Source: Pseudomonadota bacterium
Lineage (GTDB): Bacteria > Myxococcota > UBA9042 > PHBI01
Assembly: GCA_005772945.1 (NCBI GenBank)
Contig: SXIE01000432.1
Span: 1 to 24,439, forward strand
Length of the DNA stretch: 24,439 bases
Direction of reading: 5' to 3'
In this document: positions 1 through 6,863 of the stretch, one piece after another
How positions within the stretch are numbered: position 1 is the first letter of the stretch
Layout: each line of letters starts with the position of its first letter
Program-made: the position numbers and the translations under genes
The notes under the pieces: generated by a model
What the model was told of the DNA's origin: nothing
What the model saw: only the letters and a program-made list of their open reading frames with translations
Databases searched by the model: none

Positions 1-2
1 CC

Positions 3-2258
3 GAGTCCGAGTCCGAGACCGTGCTTCCACACTCCCCCGGATTCACGGTCGCGCTCGGCGGCTCCCATGCCTGCGCCATCCGCGCCGATGGCGCCCTCGC
101 GTGTTGGGGCGAAAACGGCCGTGGTCAGCTCGGTCTCGGCGAAGTCGCTCCCGACGGTGTCCCTCCGCGTCTGGCCCCAGACTTCGCGGACCCGCCTCTG
201 GTGGGCGCCACATCCACATGGCTCTCGCTCGCGACCGGACACTCACACACCTGCGCGATCCGCACGGACCACACGCTCTGGTGTTGGGGCTGGAATGGGG
301 ACGGACAGCTCGGGCGCGGGACCTTCTCGGTCGCCGAGCCGACCCCGGTCGCCATCGCCGCGCCGGCCACCTGGAGCGCCGTCGCGACCGGCCCGATGAA
401 CACCTGCGCCATCGCGGCCGCCGACGCGAGCCTCTGGTGCTGGGGCGCGAACTTCGTCGGACAACTCGGCGACGGCACCCTCGAGCACCGCGCGAGCCCC
501 GTTCCGATCGCCCTCGACAAAGCCTGGCGCGCCGTGGGGCTGGGCGACGTCCATACCTGCGCCATCGACGCCGACGGCGCGCTCTGGTGCTGGGGCCGCG
601 GCGACGCCGGCGCGCTCGGTACCGGGGACGCGGAGGACGCGCTCGCGCCGCGCGCCGTCGTCGGAGGCCACTTCTGGAGCGGCATCGCAGTCGGTGGCGA
701 CACGTTCGGCGGCCAAACCTGTGCCATCGAAGACGCCGGCGCGCTCTGGTGCTGGGGGCGCTCGACGCCCGGAGCGCTGGCGATCGACGGCACCGCACGG
801 AGCACCCCCCGCCTGGTCGACGGCGGCCTCTGGTCGCGCGTGGCGCTCCAACGCGCCGATGGTTGCGCCGTTCGCGCCGACGGCACCCTCTGGTGCTGGG
901 GGGACAATCGCATGGCCCAACTCGGCACGGGCGCGCGCGGCTCCGAGCGTACACCGATGCAGGCCGTCACCCCACCAGAGGCGGGCGCGCGCTGGCAGGA
1001 CGTCGTCCTGGCCGCTGACCGAACCTGCGCGCGCGACGCTGCCGAGCGCACCTACTGCTGGGGCACCAACCTGACGGTCCCCTTCGGTGACGGTCGTGCG
1101 AGCACACCGCTCACGCCCGTGCAGGTCGACCTCCGCGCCGTGCTATCGCACCCCGACGCGGCCGACTTCCAGCTGGAATCCGGCGGCGACAGCACCTGTG
1201 CCCGGACGGGCACCACGGTCCTCTGTTGGGGCGCCAATTCCCTGGGCGGGCTCGGTCTCCACGGCGCCGTGACCCCAGGCGCGACCGACGCGATCGACGC
1301 GCCCGCCCTCGTGCCGCCGCCCACCAGCGCCTGGCGCACGCTCTCGCTCGGCACCCAACACGCCTGCGGCCTCGACCAGGACGACGCGCTCTGGTGCTGG
1401 GGGAGTAACATCAGTGGCGCCGTCGGATTCGGGACCGATTCGGAGGCCACCGCGCGCCTCATCGGGTGCACCGTGGGCGTCCCTTGCACTTGGCGCGACG
1501 CGTCGGCAGGAGGGGCACACACGTGCGCCATCGCCGAGGATCGCACGCTCTGGTGCTGGGGCGACAACTACTATGGACAGGCCGCCGGGCCCTCCACGGG
1601 ACCCGTCGCGACGCCCATGCGCGTGAGCAGTGACCCGACCTGGGGCGCGGTCGCTGCCGGCGGTTCCTTCACCTGCGCGCTCCGCACGAACGGCACCCTC
1701 TGGTGCTGGGGCTGGCTCTTCGTCGGGTCTGCCGGCACGAGCAACGAACCGGTGCAGGTCGGCGCCGCCACCGATTGGCAGGCGCTCGTGGCGGGCGGCA
1801 ACCATGTGTGCCTCACGCGCAAGGACGGCGCGCTCGCATGCCTCGGCGCCGACCCCTACGGACAGGCGGGCGCCCAGGGAGCCGACCACGATGCGCCGAT
1901 CGCGATCGCTGTTGGTGACGCCACCGACCCGGTCGCGGCTGGACCCTGGCGCAGCGTCGCCACGGGAACGTCGCACACCTGTGGCGTCGACGCGTCCGGC
2001 GCCCTTTGGTGCTGGGGTCAGAACTGGGAAGGCCAGCTTGGCACTGGCCAGCGGGGCGGCGTGAGTGACGTGCCCTTCCGGGTAGACGCTACGCGCCAGT
2101 GGCGCGAGGTGGCCGCCGGCGCCGGGCACACCTGTGCCGTAGCCGAGCCTCTGGAGGGCACGCGCGAGGTGTTCTGCTGGGGCGCGAATGGACGCGGGCA
2201 GCTCGGGATCGGCACCGCCTGGAACGTCTCGCCGACCGAGCTCGAGCTTGGCGAGTAG
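3..2258 (+). CDS. RCC1-repeat (beta-propeller) protein, 5'-truncated
   Basis: The reading frame is open to the window edge with no stop before the first possible start (GTG at 21); the first codons read Glu-Ser-Glu-Ser-Glu, so the true start and any signal peptide probably lie outside. I count 14 copies of a repeat of about 50 residues, each with a core like HTCAI..DG.LWCWG.N..GQLG, the signature of RCC1 (regulator of chromosome condensation) repeats. RCC1 repeats fold as seven-bladed beta-propellers, so 14 copies fit two propellers. Every repeat keeps two cysteines, one in the TCA element and one in CWG (CLG in repeat 12), which suggests disulfides and an exported location. Repeats 7, 11 and 12 are the most degenerate in the GQLG part. 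The ligand and function are unknown; such proteins in bacteria are usually annotated only by fold. A subtilase lipoprotein gene follows 92 nt downstream on the same strand. Confidence 0.88.
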   Translation, partial: ESESETVLPHSPGFTVALGGSHACAIRADGALACWGENGRGQLGLGEVAPDGVPPRLAPDFADPPLVGATSTWLSLATGHSHTCAIRTDHTLWCWGWNGDGQLGRGTFSVAEPTPVAIAAPATWSAVATGPMNTCAIAAADASLWCWGANFVGQLGDGTLEHRASPVPIALDKAWRAVGLGDVHTCAIDADGALWCWGRGDAGALGTGDAEDALAPRAVVGGHFWSGIAVGGDTFGGQTCAIEDAGALWCWGRSTPGALAIDGTARSTPRLVDGGLWSRVALQRADGCAVRADGTLWCWGDNRMAQLGTGARGSERTPMQAVTPPEAGARWQDVVLAADRTCARDAAERTYCWGTNLTVPFGDGRASTPLTPVQVDLRAVLSHPDAADFQLESGGDSTCARTGTTVLCWGANSLGGLGLHGAVTPGATDAIDAPALVPPPTSAWRTLSLGTQHACGLDQDDALWCWGSNISGAVGFGTDSEATARLIGCTVGVPCTWRDASAGGAHTCAIAEDRTLWCWGDNYYGQAAGPSTGPVATPMRVSSDPTWGAVAAGGSFTCALRTNGTLWCWGWLFVGSAGTSNEPVQVGAATDWQALVAGGNHVCLTRKDGALACLGADPYGQAGAQGADHDAPIAIAVGDATDPVAAGPWRSVATGTSHTCGVDASGALWCWGQNWEGQLGTGQRGGVSDVPFRVDATRQWREVAAGAGHTCAVAEPLEGTREVFCWGANGRGQLGIGTAWNVSPTELELGE

Positions 2259-2350
2259 CCTGGGCGCGCCGGGCCTCCGAGCGCGCGCGCCACCGTGACG
2301 CGGCCGTTTCGGTGGGTGCGTGGCGCCCCCAAATCCGGTAGCATCCGCCC

Positions 2351-4252
2351 ATGCGCCCCCACCTGCTGGTTATCGTCACCGTTCTCGGTCTGGCCGCGTG
2401 CAACTCGGGACCCGACTGCCCGACCGACGAGATCCCCGCCGGTCCCGGCTGCGTTCCAGCCGTGTTCGCCGATGTACGCATGGAGCCCATCGCCGAGGCC
2501 GATCTGGTCGTCGACCCCGCGGACCCCGACCAGGCCCACGCGCGCGGCACCATCGTCGTCGCGCTCGAGGACCCGAATCTCCCGGCGGCCGAACGCGACG
2601 CCCTCTTCGCCGGCGCCGACGTGACCGGGGAAATTCCGTTCGCGGGGATCTACCGTCTGCGCTATCCCGAGGACGATGCCCGGCTCGACGCGCGCATCGA
2701 CCTCTTCCTCGACAACCCCGCCATCGCCGTCGCGATGCGCGACTACGCGACGGGCGTGCTGCTCGGGCGCGCCGACACCGACCTCGAGAAGGTCGTGCCC
2801 GGCCTGACGGCCAAGACCTTCTTCGACGACGGCCAGATCATCAACCCCAGCGCGGGGCCGGCCGACGCTGGCGCCTACACGCGCATCGGTGTCCCCGAGG
2901 CCTGGCAGCTCCTCTACGACAAGAACCCGATCACCGACTCGATCGTGGTCGCGGTTCCCGACGGCCCGGTCGCGCACGACCCGGTCTTTGCCAAGGGGTG
3001 GATCAACGCGCACGACCTGCGCTTGACGGGCGGCGATCTGACGACCCTCTCCGAGTCGCGCATGGCCCGGCGCCACGGCACCGCCATCGCATCCATCCTC
3101 GCCGCGCCCAACGACAAGAAGGGCATGAACGGTATCCTCGAGGGCCTCCCGTGCCTGCGCGCCGGACTCGCGCCGATCACCTTCACCGACACGGGTACGC
3201 TCGACCCAGCCACCGGCCAGGCCTCGCCCAAGACGCTCCTGACGTTGACGCTCGCGTCGATCGTCCTGTCGGTGAAGTCGGGCGCCAAGGTCGTGTCGAT
3301 GTCCTGGGGGATCGAGCGCGCCCTCCTCACGCGTCACCTGCCCAAGCTCAGCTGGGACAAGTTCCGTCGCCTTTTCACGCGCCTCTTCCAAGCCGCGCCC
3401 GGCGTGCTCTTCGTCGCCGCGGCGGGCAACTCGGGCGCCAGCGCCGCCGACACGGTGCCGTGCGACGCCGCGACCCCGACGGGCGATTGGCTCCAGCCCA
3501 ACGTCGTGTGCGTCTCGGGCCTGGCCAAGGGCGCCGACACCACGGGCGTCTGGCCCGGGAGCGGAAGCTCCAACCGAAACCCGACCACCTCCGATGGCGG
3601 TCAGCGCTATCCGATCACGCTGGCCGCGCCGGGCACCGACGTCATCGCCCACCTGCCGAGCGGCGACCTGACGTTCTTCTTCGGAACCTCGTCCGCGGCC
3701 CCGCTGGTCGCGGGCGCGGCAGGCCTCGTCTACAGCGTCAACAAGGAATTCCGCGGCTACCAGGTCCGGCGCCTGCTCGAGACCACGTCCGTCGACATCC
3801 GCGACGACACGCTCGGTCGCCGCGTCGACGCCCACGCCGCGCTCGCCGCGGCCATCGCCACGCTGCCGCCCGACCGGCTCGGCAAGGGGACCTGCCGCCC
3901 GCCCGATCCGCCGCCGCCGTCCTCGAGCGGCCACAACCCGGTCGGCGCCGCGTGGCTGCGGATGGAGGTCCTCTGCGACGGCTGTAATGGCGTCGTGCCG
4001 AACAGCCACATCGCCTTCGGCGGCGAGAAGCCCAGGGTCGGCTGGGTCGACGACAAATGCTTCATCGGCAGTTACTGCGCCGATATCTGGCTCCTACCGG
4101 GTGTTCAGCTGACGCCCGTTTCCGCGCCCGGCGCCAAGTTCCTTCGCTGGGAAGGCACCTGCGCCGGGACCGACGTCCAGATCGTCGCGGGCGACAGCAT
4201 CGCCGTGCCGATGACCCACGAGCAGAACTGCCGCGCGTACTTCGATCGCTGA
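2351..4252 (+). CDS. Subtilisin-like serine protease (S8 family) lipoprotein
   Basis: A 633-residue secreted peptidase. The N-terminus has a short signal ending in a lipobox, LAAC, with Cys17 as the lipidated residue, so it should be membrane-anchored outside the cytoplasm. A propeptide-like stretch of about 180 residues follows. The S8 triad is readable: Asp204 in VVAVPDGP, His242 in RRHGTAIAS and Ser447 in GTSSAAP, with oxyanion Asn360 in AAAGNSG. The Asp motif is divergent (PDG rather than the usual DTG or DSG), but the other motifs are canonical, so activity is likely. The last 110 residues (about 525-633) are Cys-rich and end in a stretch like the divergent InlB B-repeat family (GAKFLRWEGTC...CRAYF), probably an accessory binding module. 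No clear Shine-Dalgarno site precedes the ATG. It lies 92 nt after the RCC1-repeat gene and may be expressed with it; the substrate is unknown. Confidence 0.9.
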   Translation: MRPHLLVIVTVLGLAACNSGPDCPTDEIPAGPGCVPAVFADVRMEPIAEADLVVDPADPDQAHARGTIVVALEDPNLPAAERDALFAGADVTGEIPFAGIYRLRYPEDDARLDARIDLFLDNPAIAVAMRDYATGVLLGRADTDLEKVVPGLTAKTFFDDGQIINPSAGPADAGAYTRIGVPEAWQLLYDKNPITDSIVVAVPDGPVAHDPVFAKGWINAHDLRLTGGDLTTLSESRMARRHGTAIASILAAPNDKKGMNGILEGLPCLRAGLAPITFTDTGTLDPATGQASPKTLLTLTLASIVLSVKSGAKVVSMSWGIERALLTRHLPKLSWDKFRRLFTRLFQAAPGVLFVAAAGNSGASAADTVPCDAATPTGDWLQPNVVCVSGLAKGADTTGVWPGSGSSNRNPTTSDGGQRYPITLAAPGTDVIAHLPSGDLTFFFGTSSAAPLVAGAAGLVYSVNKEFRGYQVRRLLETTSVDIRDDTLGRRVDAHAALAAAIATLPPDRLGKGTCRPPDPPPPSSSGHNPVGAAWLRMEVLCDGCNGVVPNSHIAFGGEKPRVGWVDDKCFIGSYCADIWLLPGVQLTPVSAPGAKFLRWEGTCAGTDVQIVAGDSIAVPMTHEQNCRAYFDR

Positions 4253-4279
4253 CCCACGGCGCGCGATCGAGCTCGCAGA

Positions 4280-4295
4280 GTGGCAGAAATGCCAC
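4280..4295. repeat. Perfect 6-bp hairpin with GAAA loop between convergent genes
   Basis: The sequence gtggcagaaatgccac is an inverted repeat with 6-bp arms and a GAAA loop. It lies between the end of the subtilase gene and the end of dbpA, which point toward each other. No T-run follows on either strand, so it is not a classical intrinsic terminator. Most of it (4281-4296) recurs upstream of dbpA at 5835-5850. Confidence 0.5.
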
Positions 4296-4296
4296 G
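4281..4296. repeat. 16-bp motif, copy A (downstream of dbpA)
   Basis: The plus-strand sequence tggcagaaatgccacg matches 5835-5850 at 15 of 16 positions and in the same orientation, so the two copies bracket dbpA. Copy A also forms most of the hairpin at 4280-4295. It is richer in A and T than its surroundings. A protein-binding or RNA-processing site is possible, but nothing here proves it. Confidence 0.4.
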
Positions 4297-4353
4297 GCGC
4301 AATTGCCCGAAATGATTGGCGTTGCCATCGGTGCGGCCGCTGGCCGCGCCACC

Positions 4354-5772
4354 TCAGTCGAGCTGCTCGAAGCGCAGCCGCAGACCCTTGACCTTGTGCT
4401 TGGCGAGCCCGTCCGCGACCGTGCGCGCAGACGTCTTGGCGATGGCGACGAAGGCCCAGCGGTCGTGGATCTCGATGCGTCCGACCTCGGAGCCGGGGAT
4501 CCCGATAGCGCCCGTCAGCGCGCCGAGGAGATCGCCCGGGCGCAGCTTGTCGCTCCGGCCGGCGCCGAGCCAGAACGTCGTGAGCGGGGTGCCGAGCGGG
4601 CCGTCGACCGCGTCGCCTCGGGTCGCCGCGGTGGGCAGCGCGCTGAGGTCGGAGACCGCGGCGATGCTGGCGAGGCGCGCGACCTGCTTCTCGGTGACGA
4701 AGGTCCAGGCCACGCCCGGGCGGCCTGCGCGCCCGGTGCGCCCGACGCGGTGCACGTAGTCCTCGGTGTGGGCCGGGAGATCCACGTTCACGATCAGATC
4801 CAGCCCGGCGATGTCGAGGCCGCGCGCGGCGCCATCGGTCGCGACCAGCACGCGCACCGTGCCGTTGCGAAAGCGCGCCAGCACCGCGTCGCGATCGCGT
4901 TGCTCGAGGTCGCCGTGCAGCGCGTCGGCAGCGAAACCGGCCGCTCTCAGGCGCGCGGCGCTCTCGGCGACGGTGCGCTTCAGGTTCCGGAAGACGAGCA
5001 CCGAGGCCGGCTGGAGCGCCCGCAACAGCGTGTCCAACGCGAGGTCCTTGGCCTCTTCGTCGACGAGCGCCGCGCGGGCCTCGAGGTCCTGGCCGCGGCT
5101 GTCGATGGTGACGCGTACCGGCTCGCGGAGCCACGCCAGCGTGAGCTCGGCGAGCGCCGCCGGAAACGTCGCCGAGAACAGCACCGACTGCCGCGGGGTC
5201 GGCACGCGGTCGAGGATCGCCTGCACCTCGTCGGCGAACCCCATCTCGAGCATGCGGTCCGCCTCGTCGAGGACGAGCACCGTCACGGCCGCCAGATCGA
5301 GCCGCCCGCGCTGGAGCTGATCGAGCGTTCGCCCCGGCGTGCCGACGACGACATGCGCGCCCTCGGCGAGCTGTGCGGCCTGGAGTCCGCCCGGTTGGCC
5401 GCCGACCAGCGACACGACGCGCAGCCCGGGCGAGCGCTTGCCGACCGCGCGGAGGTCGGCGACCACCTGCGTCACCAACTCCCGCGTCGGGCACAGGACC
5501 AGCGCCTGCACGCGGCGCTCGGCCAGTACGACGCGCGCCAGCATCGGCAGCGCGAAGGCGACCGTCTTGCCGCTTCCGGTCGGCGCCTGGCCGACGAGAT
5601 CGCGCCCTTCGAGCAGAGCGGGCAGCGCCGCGGCCTGGATCGGGGTCAGCTGGGTGAAGCCGAGGTCCGCGATCGCGTCGCGGAAGGTGGCTGGCAGATC
5701 CAGCTCGGCAAAGGTGGAAGCGGTCGGGGCGGGGGGTGCGGTCAGAGCGGGCGCGGCGGGCGGAGCGAGCAT
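4354..5772 (-). CDS. dbpA: ATP-dependent RNA helicase DbpA (DEAD-box)
   Basis: A DEAD-box helicase that in studied bacteria is directed to 23S rRNA hairpin 92 and acts in 50S subunit assembly. Helicase motifs occur in order: Q-motif (LGFTQLTPIQ), Walker A APTGSGKT, PTREL, GTPGR, DEAD, SAT, ATDGAARGLD and HRVGRTGRAG. The roughly 75 C-terminal residues (LRPGDLLGALTGAIGIPG...IEIHDRWAFVAI) form the DbpA-type RNA-binding domain, which separates it from other DEAD-box proteins such as RhlE. I chose the ATG at 5772 (472 residues); an in-frame GTG at 5796 would add eight residues, and neither has a good Shine-Dalgarno site. The gene converges on the subtilase gene and stands 157 nt after the ParB-like gene, far enough to have its own promoter. 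The leading Ala/Pro-rich tail of about 15 residues is probably unstructured. Confidence 0.95.
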   Translation of the reverse strand: MLAPPAAPALTAPPAPTASTFAELDLPATFRDAIADLGFTQLTPIQAAALPALLEGRDLVGQAPTGSGKTVAFALPMLARVVLAERRVQALVLCPTRELVTQVVADLRAVGKRSPGLRVVSLVGGQPGGLQAAQLAEGAHVVVGTPGRTLDQLQRGRLDLAAVTVLVLDEADRMLEMGFADEVQAILDRVPTPRQSVLFSATFPAALAELTLAWLREPVRVTIDSRGQDLEARAALVDEEAKDLALDTLLRALQPASVLVFRNLKRTVAESAARLRAAGFAADALHGDLEQRDRDAVLARFRNGTVRVLVATDGAARGLDIAGLDLIVNVDLPAHTEDYVHRVGRTGRAGRPGVAWTFVTEKQVARLASIAAVSDLSALPTAATRGDAVDGPLGTPLTTFWLGAGRSDKLRPGDLLGALTGAIGIPGSEVGRIEIHDRWAFVAIAKTSARTVADGLAKHKVKGLRLRFEQLD

Positions 5773-5834
5773 GGGGCCCGGTAGCGTAGTTCGCACCCAC
5801 CGTCGAGCAATGGCGCTTTGCGAACGTCACGTCA

Positions 5835-5850
5835 TGGCAGAAATGCAACG
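5835..5850. repeat. 16-bp motif, copy B (upstream of dbpA)
   Basis: The plus-strand sequence tggcagaaatgcaacg differs from the copy at 4281-4296 by one base. It lies 63-78 nt before the chosen dbpA start, within the stretch 5821-5885, which is visibly richer in A and T than the flanking genes and is the most likely place for the dbpA promoter. Beside it is a tandem pair of TGACG elements (plus strand acgtcacgtca, 5824-5834). The single difference removes the hairpin seen in copy A, which argues for recognition as DNA rather than as RNA structure. Confidence 0.4.
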
Positions 5851-5929
5851 ACGTAACTATGCGATATCTAACGCGAGTATCTGATTTCGGCCGCCGGCCG
5901 CGCACGGTTCCGACCGCATCCGCGCGACG

Positions 5930-6766
5930 TCACCTGGTCGAGGGCCTACGTCGACGCGGTGCGGCTGCCGCGGCACGCCCGAGCGCATCCTCGAGCCAAC
6001 TGGCGAGCGCGCGCATCCGCTTCTGGACGGCGTCGGGCCAGGCCTCGGGCTGCGCCAGCCGGGTGTCGATCGAGAGGCGGTGTGGGTCTCGAATCCGGAC
6101 GCCGAGCGTCGGGCGGCCGAGCCGCCGCTTGGGGAGCGCCTCGAGCTCCTCCGCCAGATGAGCCTCGCCAAGCCCGCGCTTGGCGGCCGAGGCGAGCGTC
6201 GGCGCCACGTCGATGCGCGGGTGGCGCGCGAGGAACGTCGCGATGACGGCCGCGTGGCGCAGCGAGAAGTCGTGCTCGCGCACAAGCGCCCGCACCGGGT
6301 CCGGCAGGCGTCCGACGGCGTCGATGCGTCGCGCGTCGCGCTCGGACATGCTGCATAGGCGCGCGATCTCGTCGGCGTTGTGACCCTCGTCGTGCAGCTT
6401 GAAGACGAGGTAGCGGAGATCGAGACCGCGCAGCTTGCGGTGGGCGATGTTCTCGCCCCACGCGAGGCGCCAGGCCTCGGCGGCGTCGCAGCGGAGCACG
6501 ATCGCCTTGGCGCGCACGCGGCCCAGCTCCTTGAGCGCGTGGACGCGGCGGAAGCCGGCGACGATCTGGTAGCGCTTGTCCGGTCGGCGCCTGAGGAACA
6601 CCGGGACCTGCTGCGGGGTCTGGCGCAGCTCGGTGACGAGATCGTCCACGGCGATGATGGCGCGTTGACGGAAGGTGTCGTCGCTGGCGTCGATATCCGC
6701 GAGGCGGATCTCCTCGACGACGAGCGGCTCCGGTGACGGTGACGGAGGGGGCTTGCGAGCGGCCAT
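5930..6766 (-). CDS. ParB/Srx-fold protein with HTH, orphan
   Basis: A 278-residue protein with the N-terminal ParB domain and a following helix-turn-helix. The ParB core runs from about residue 17 to 115. The arginine box is GFRRVHALKELG (71-82), corresponding to GERR..A of chromosomal ParB, and ENIAHRKL (105-112) corresponds to ENLQR. The helix-turn-helix is at about 128-160 (NADEIARLCSMSERDARRI). In true ParB these boxes bind CTP and the HTH binds parS. Here Glu of GERR is Phe and the ENxQR box is altered, no parA is adjacent, and the C-terminus is a basic tail (RRRRPSTR) rather than an obvious dimerisation domain. It is therefore more likely a ParB-family DNA-binding regulator than the chromosome-partition protein. 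It starts with ATG without a clear Shine-Dalgarno site and lies upstream of dbpA and downstream of the kinase gene on the same strand. Confidence 0.82.
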   Translation of the reverse strand: MAARKPPPSPSPEPLVVEEIRLADIDASDDTFRQRAIIAVDDLVTELRQTPQQVPVFLRRRPDKRYQIVAGFRRVHALKELGRVRAKAIVLRCDAAEAWRLAWGENIAHRKLRGLDLRYLVFKLHDEGHNADEIARLCSMSERDARRIDAVGRLPDPVRALVREHDFSLRHAAVIATFLARHPRIDVAPTLASAAKRGLGEAHLAEELEALPKRRLGRPTLGVRIRDPHRLSIDTRLAQPEAWPDAVQKRMRALASWLEDALGRAAAAAPRRRRPSTR

Positions 6767-6806
6767 GAAGCGAGCTTAGCCCGCGAGGCGCCCGTTTTCT
6801 AGTGGT

Positions 6807-6863
6807 CGTCACTCGCGGTGCGCGCGCGCCGTCCTCGGCCGTCACTCGCGGTGCGCGCGCGCC
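6807..6863. repeat. 24-bp direct repeat covering the kinase stop codon and a second copy after it
   Basis: Positions 6807-6830 and 6840-6863 are identical over 24 bases with a 9-base spacer, a period of 33. The right copy (6840-6863) encodes the last residues of the kinase and its stop. The left copy lies beyond the stop and, read in the same frame on the minus strand, again gives ARAHRE followed by a TGA. This looks like a recent tandem duplication of the 3' end of the gene. Confidence 0.8.

Noticed and set aside
1..20. A tandem gagtcc repeat at the window edge as a microsatellite
   Set aside because: Only about two and a half units are visible and they read in frame as Glu-Ser codons of the RCC1 protein; the edge prevents any judgement of length.
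2259..2350. A GC-rich hairpin after the RCC1 gene as a terminator
   Set aside because: Pairing of ggcgcgc with gcgcgcc across 13 bases is expected by chance in such GC-rich DNA and no T-run follows.
4281..4296. A sigma-54 promoter suggested by TGGCA followed by GC
   Set aside because: The GC dinucleotide is at the wrong distance from GG in both copies of the motif, so the -24/-12 spacing is not met.
4094..5905. Long minus- and plus-strand frames overlapping dbpA
   Set aside because: They lack any motif and are low-complexity Arg/Ala-rich; the dbpA frame contains every helicase motif.
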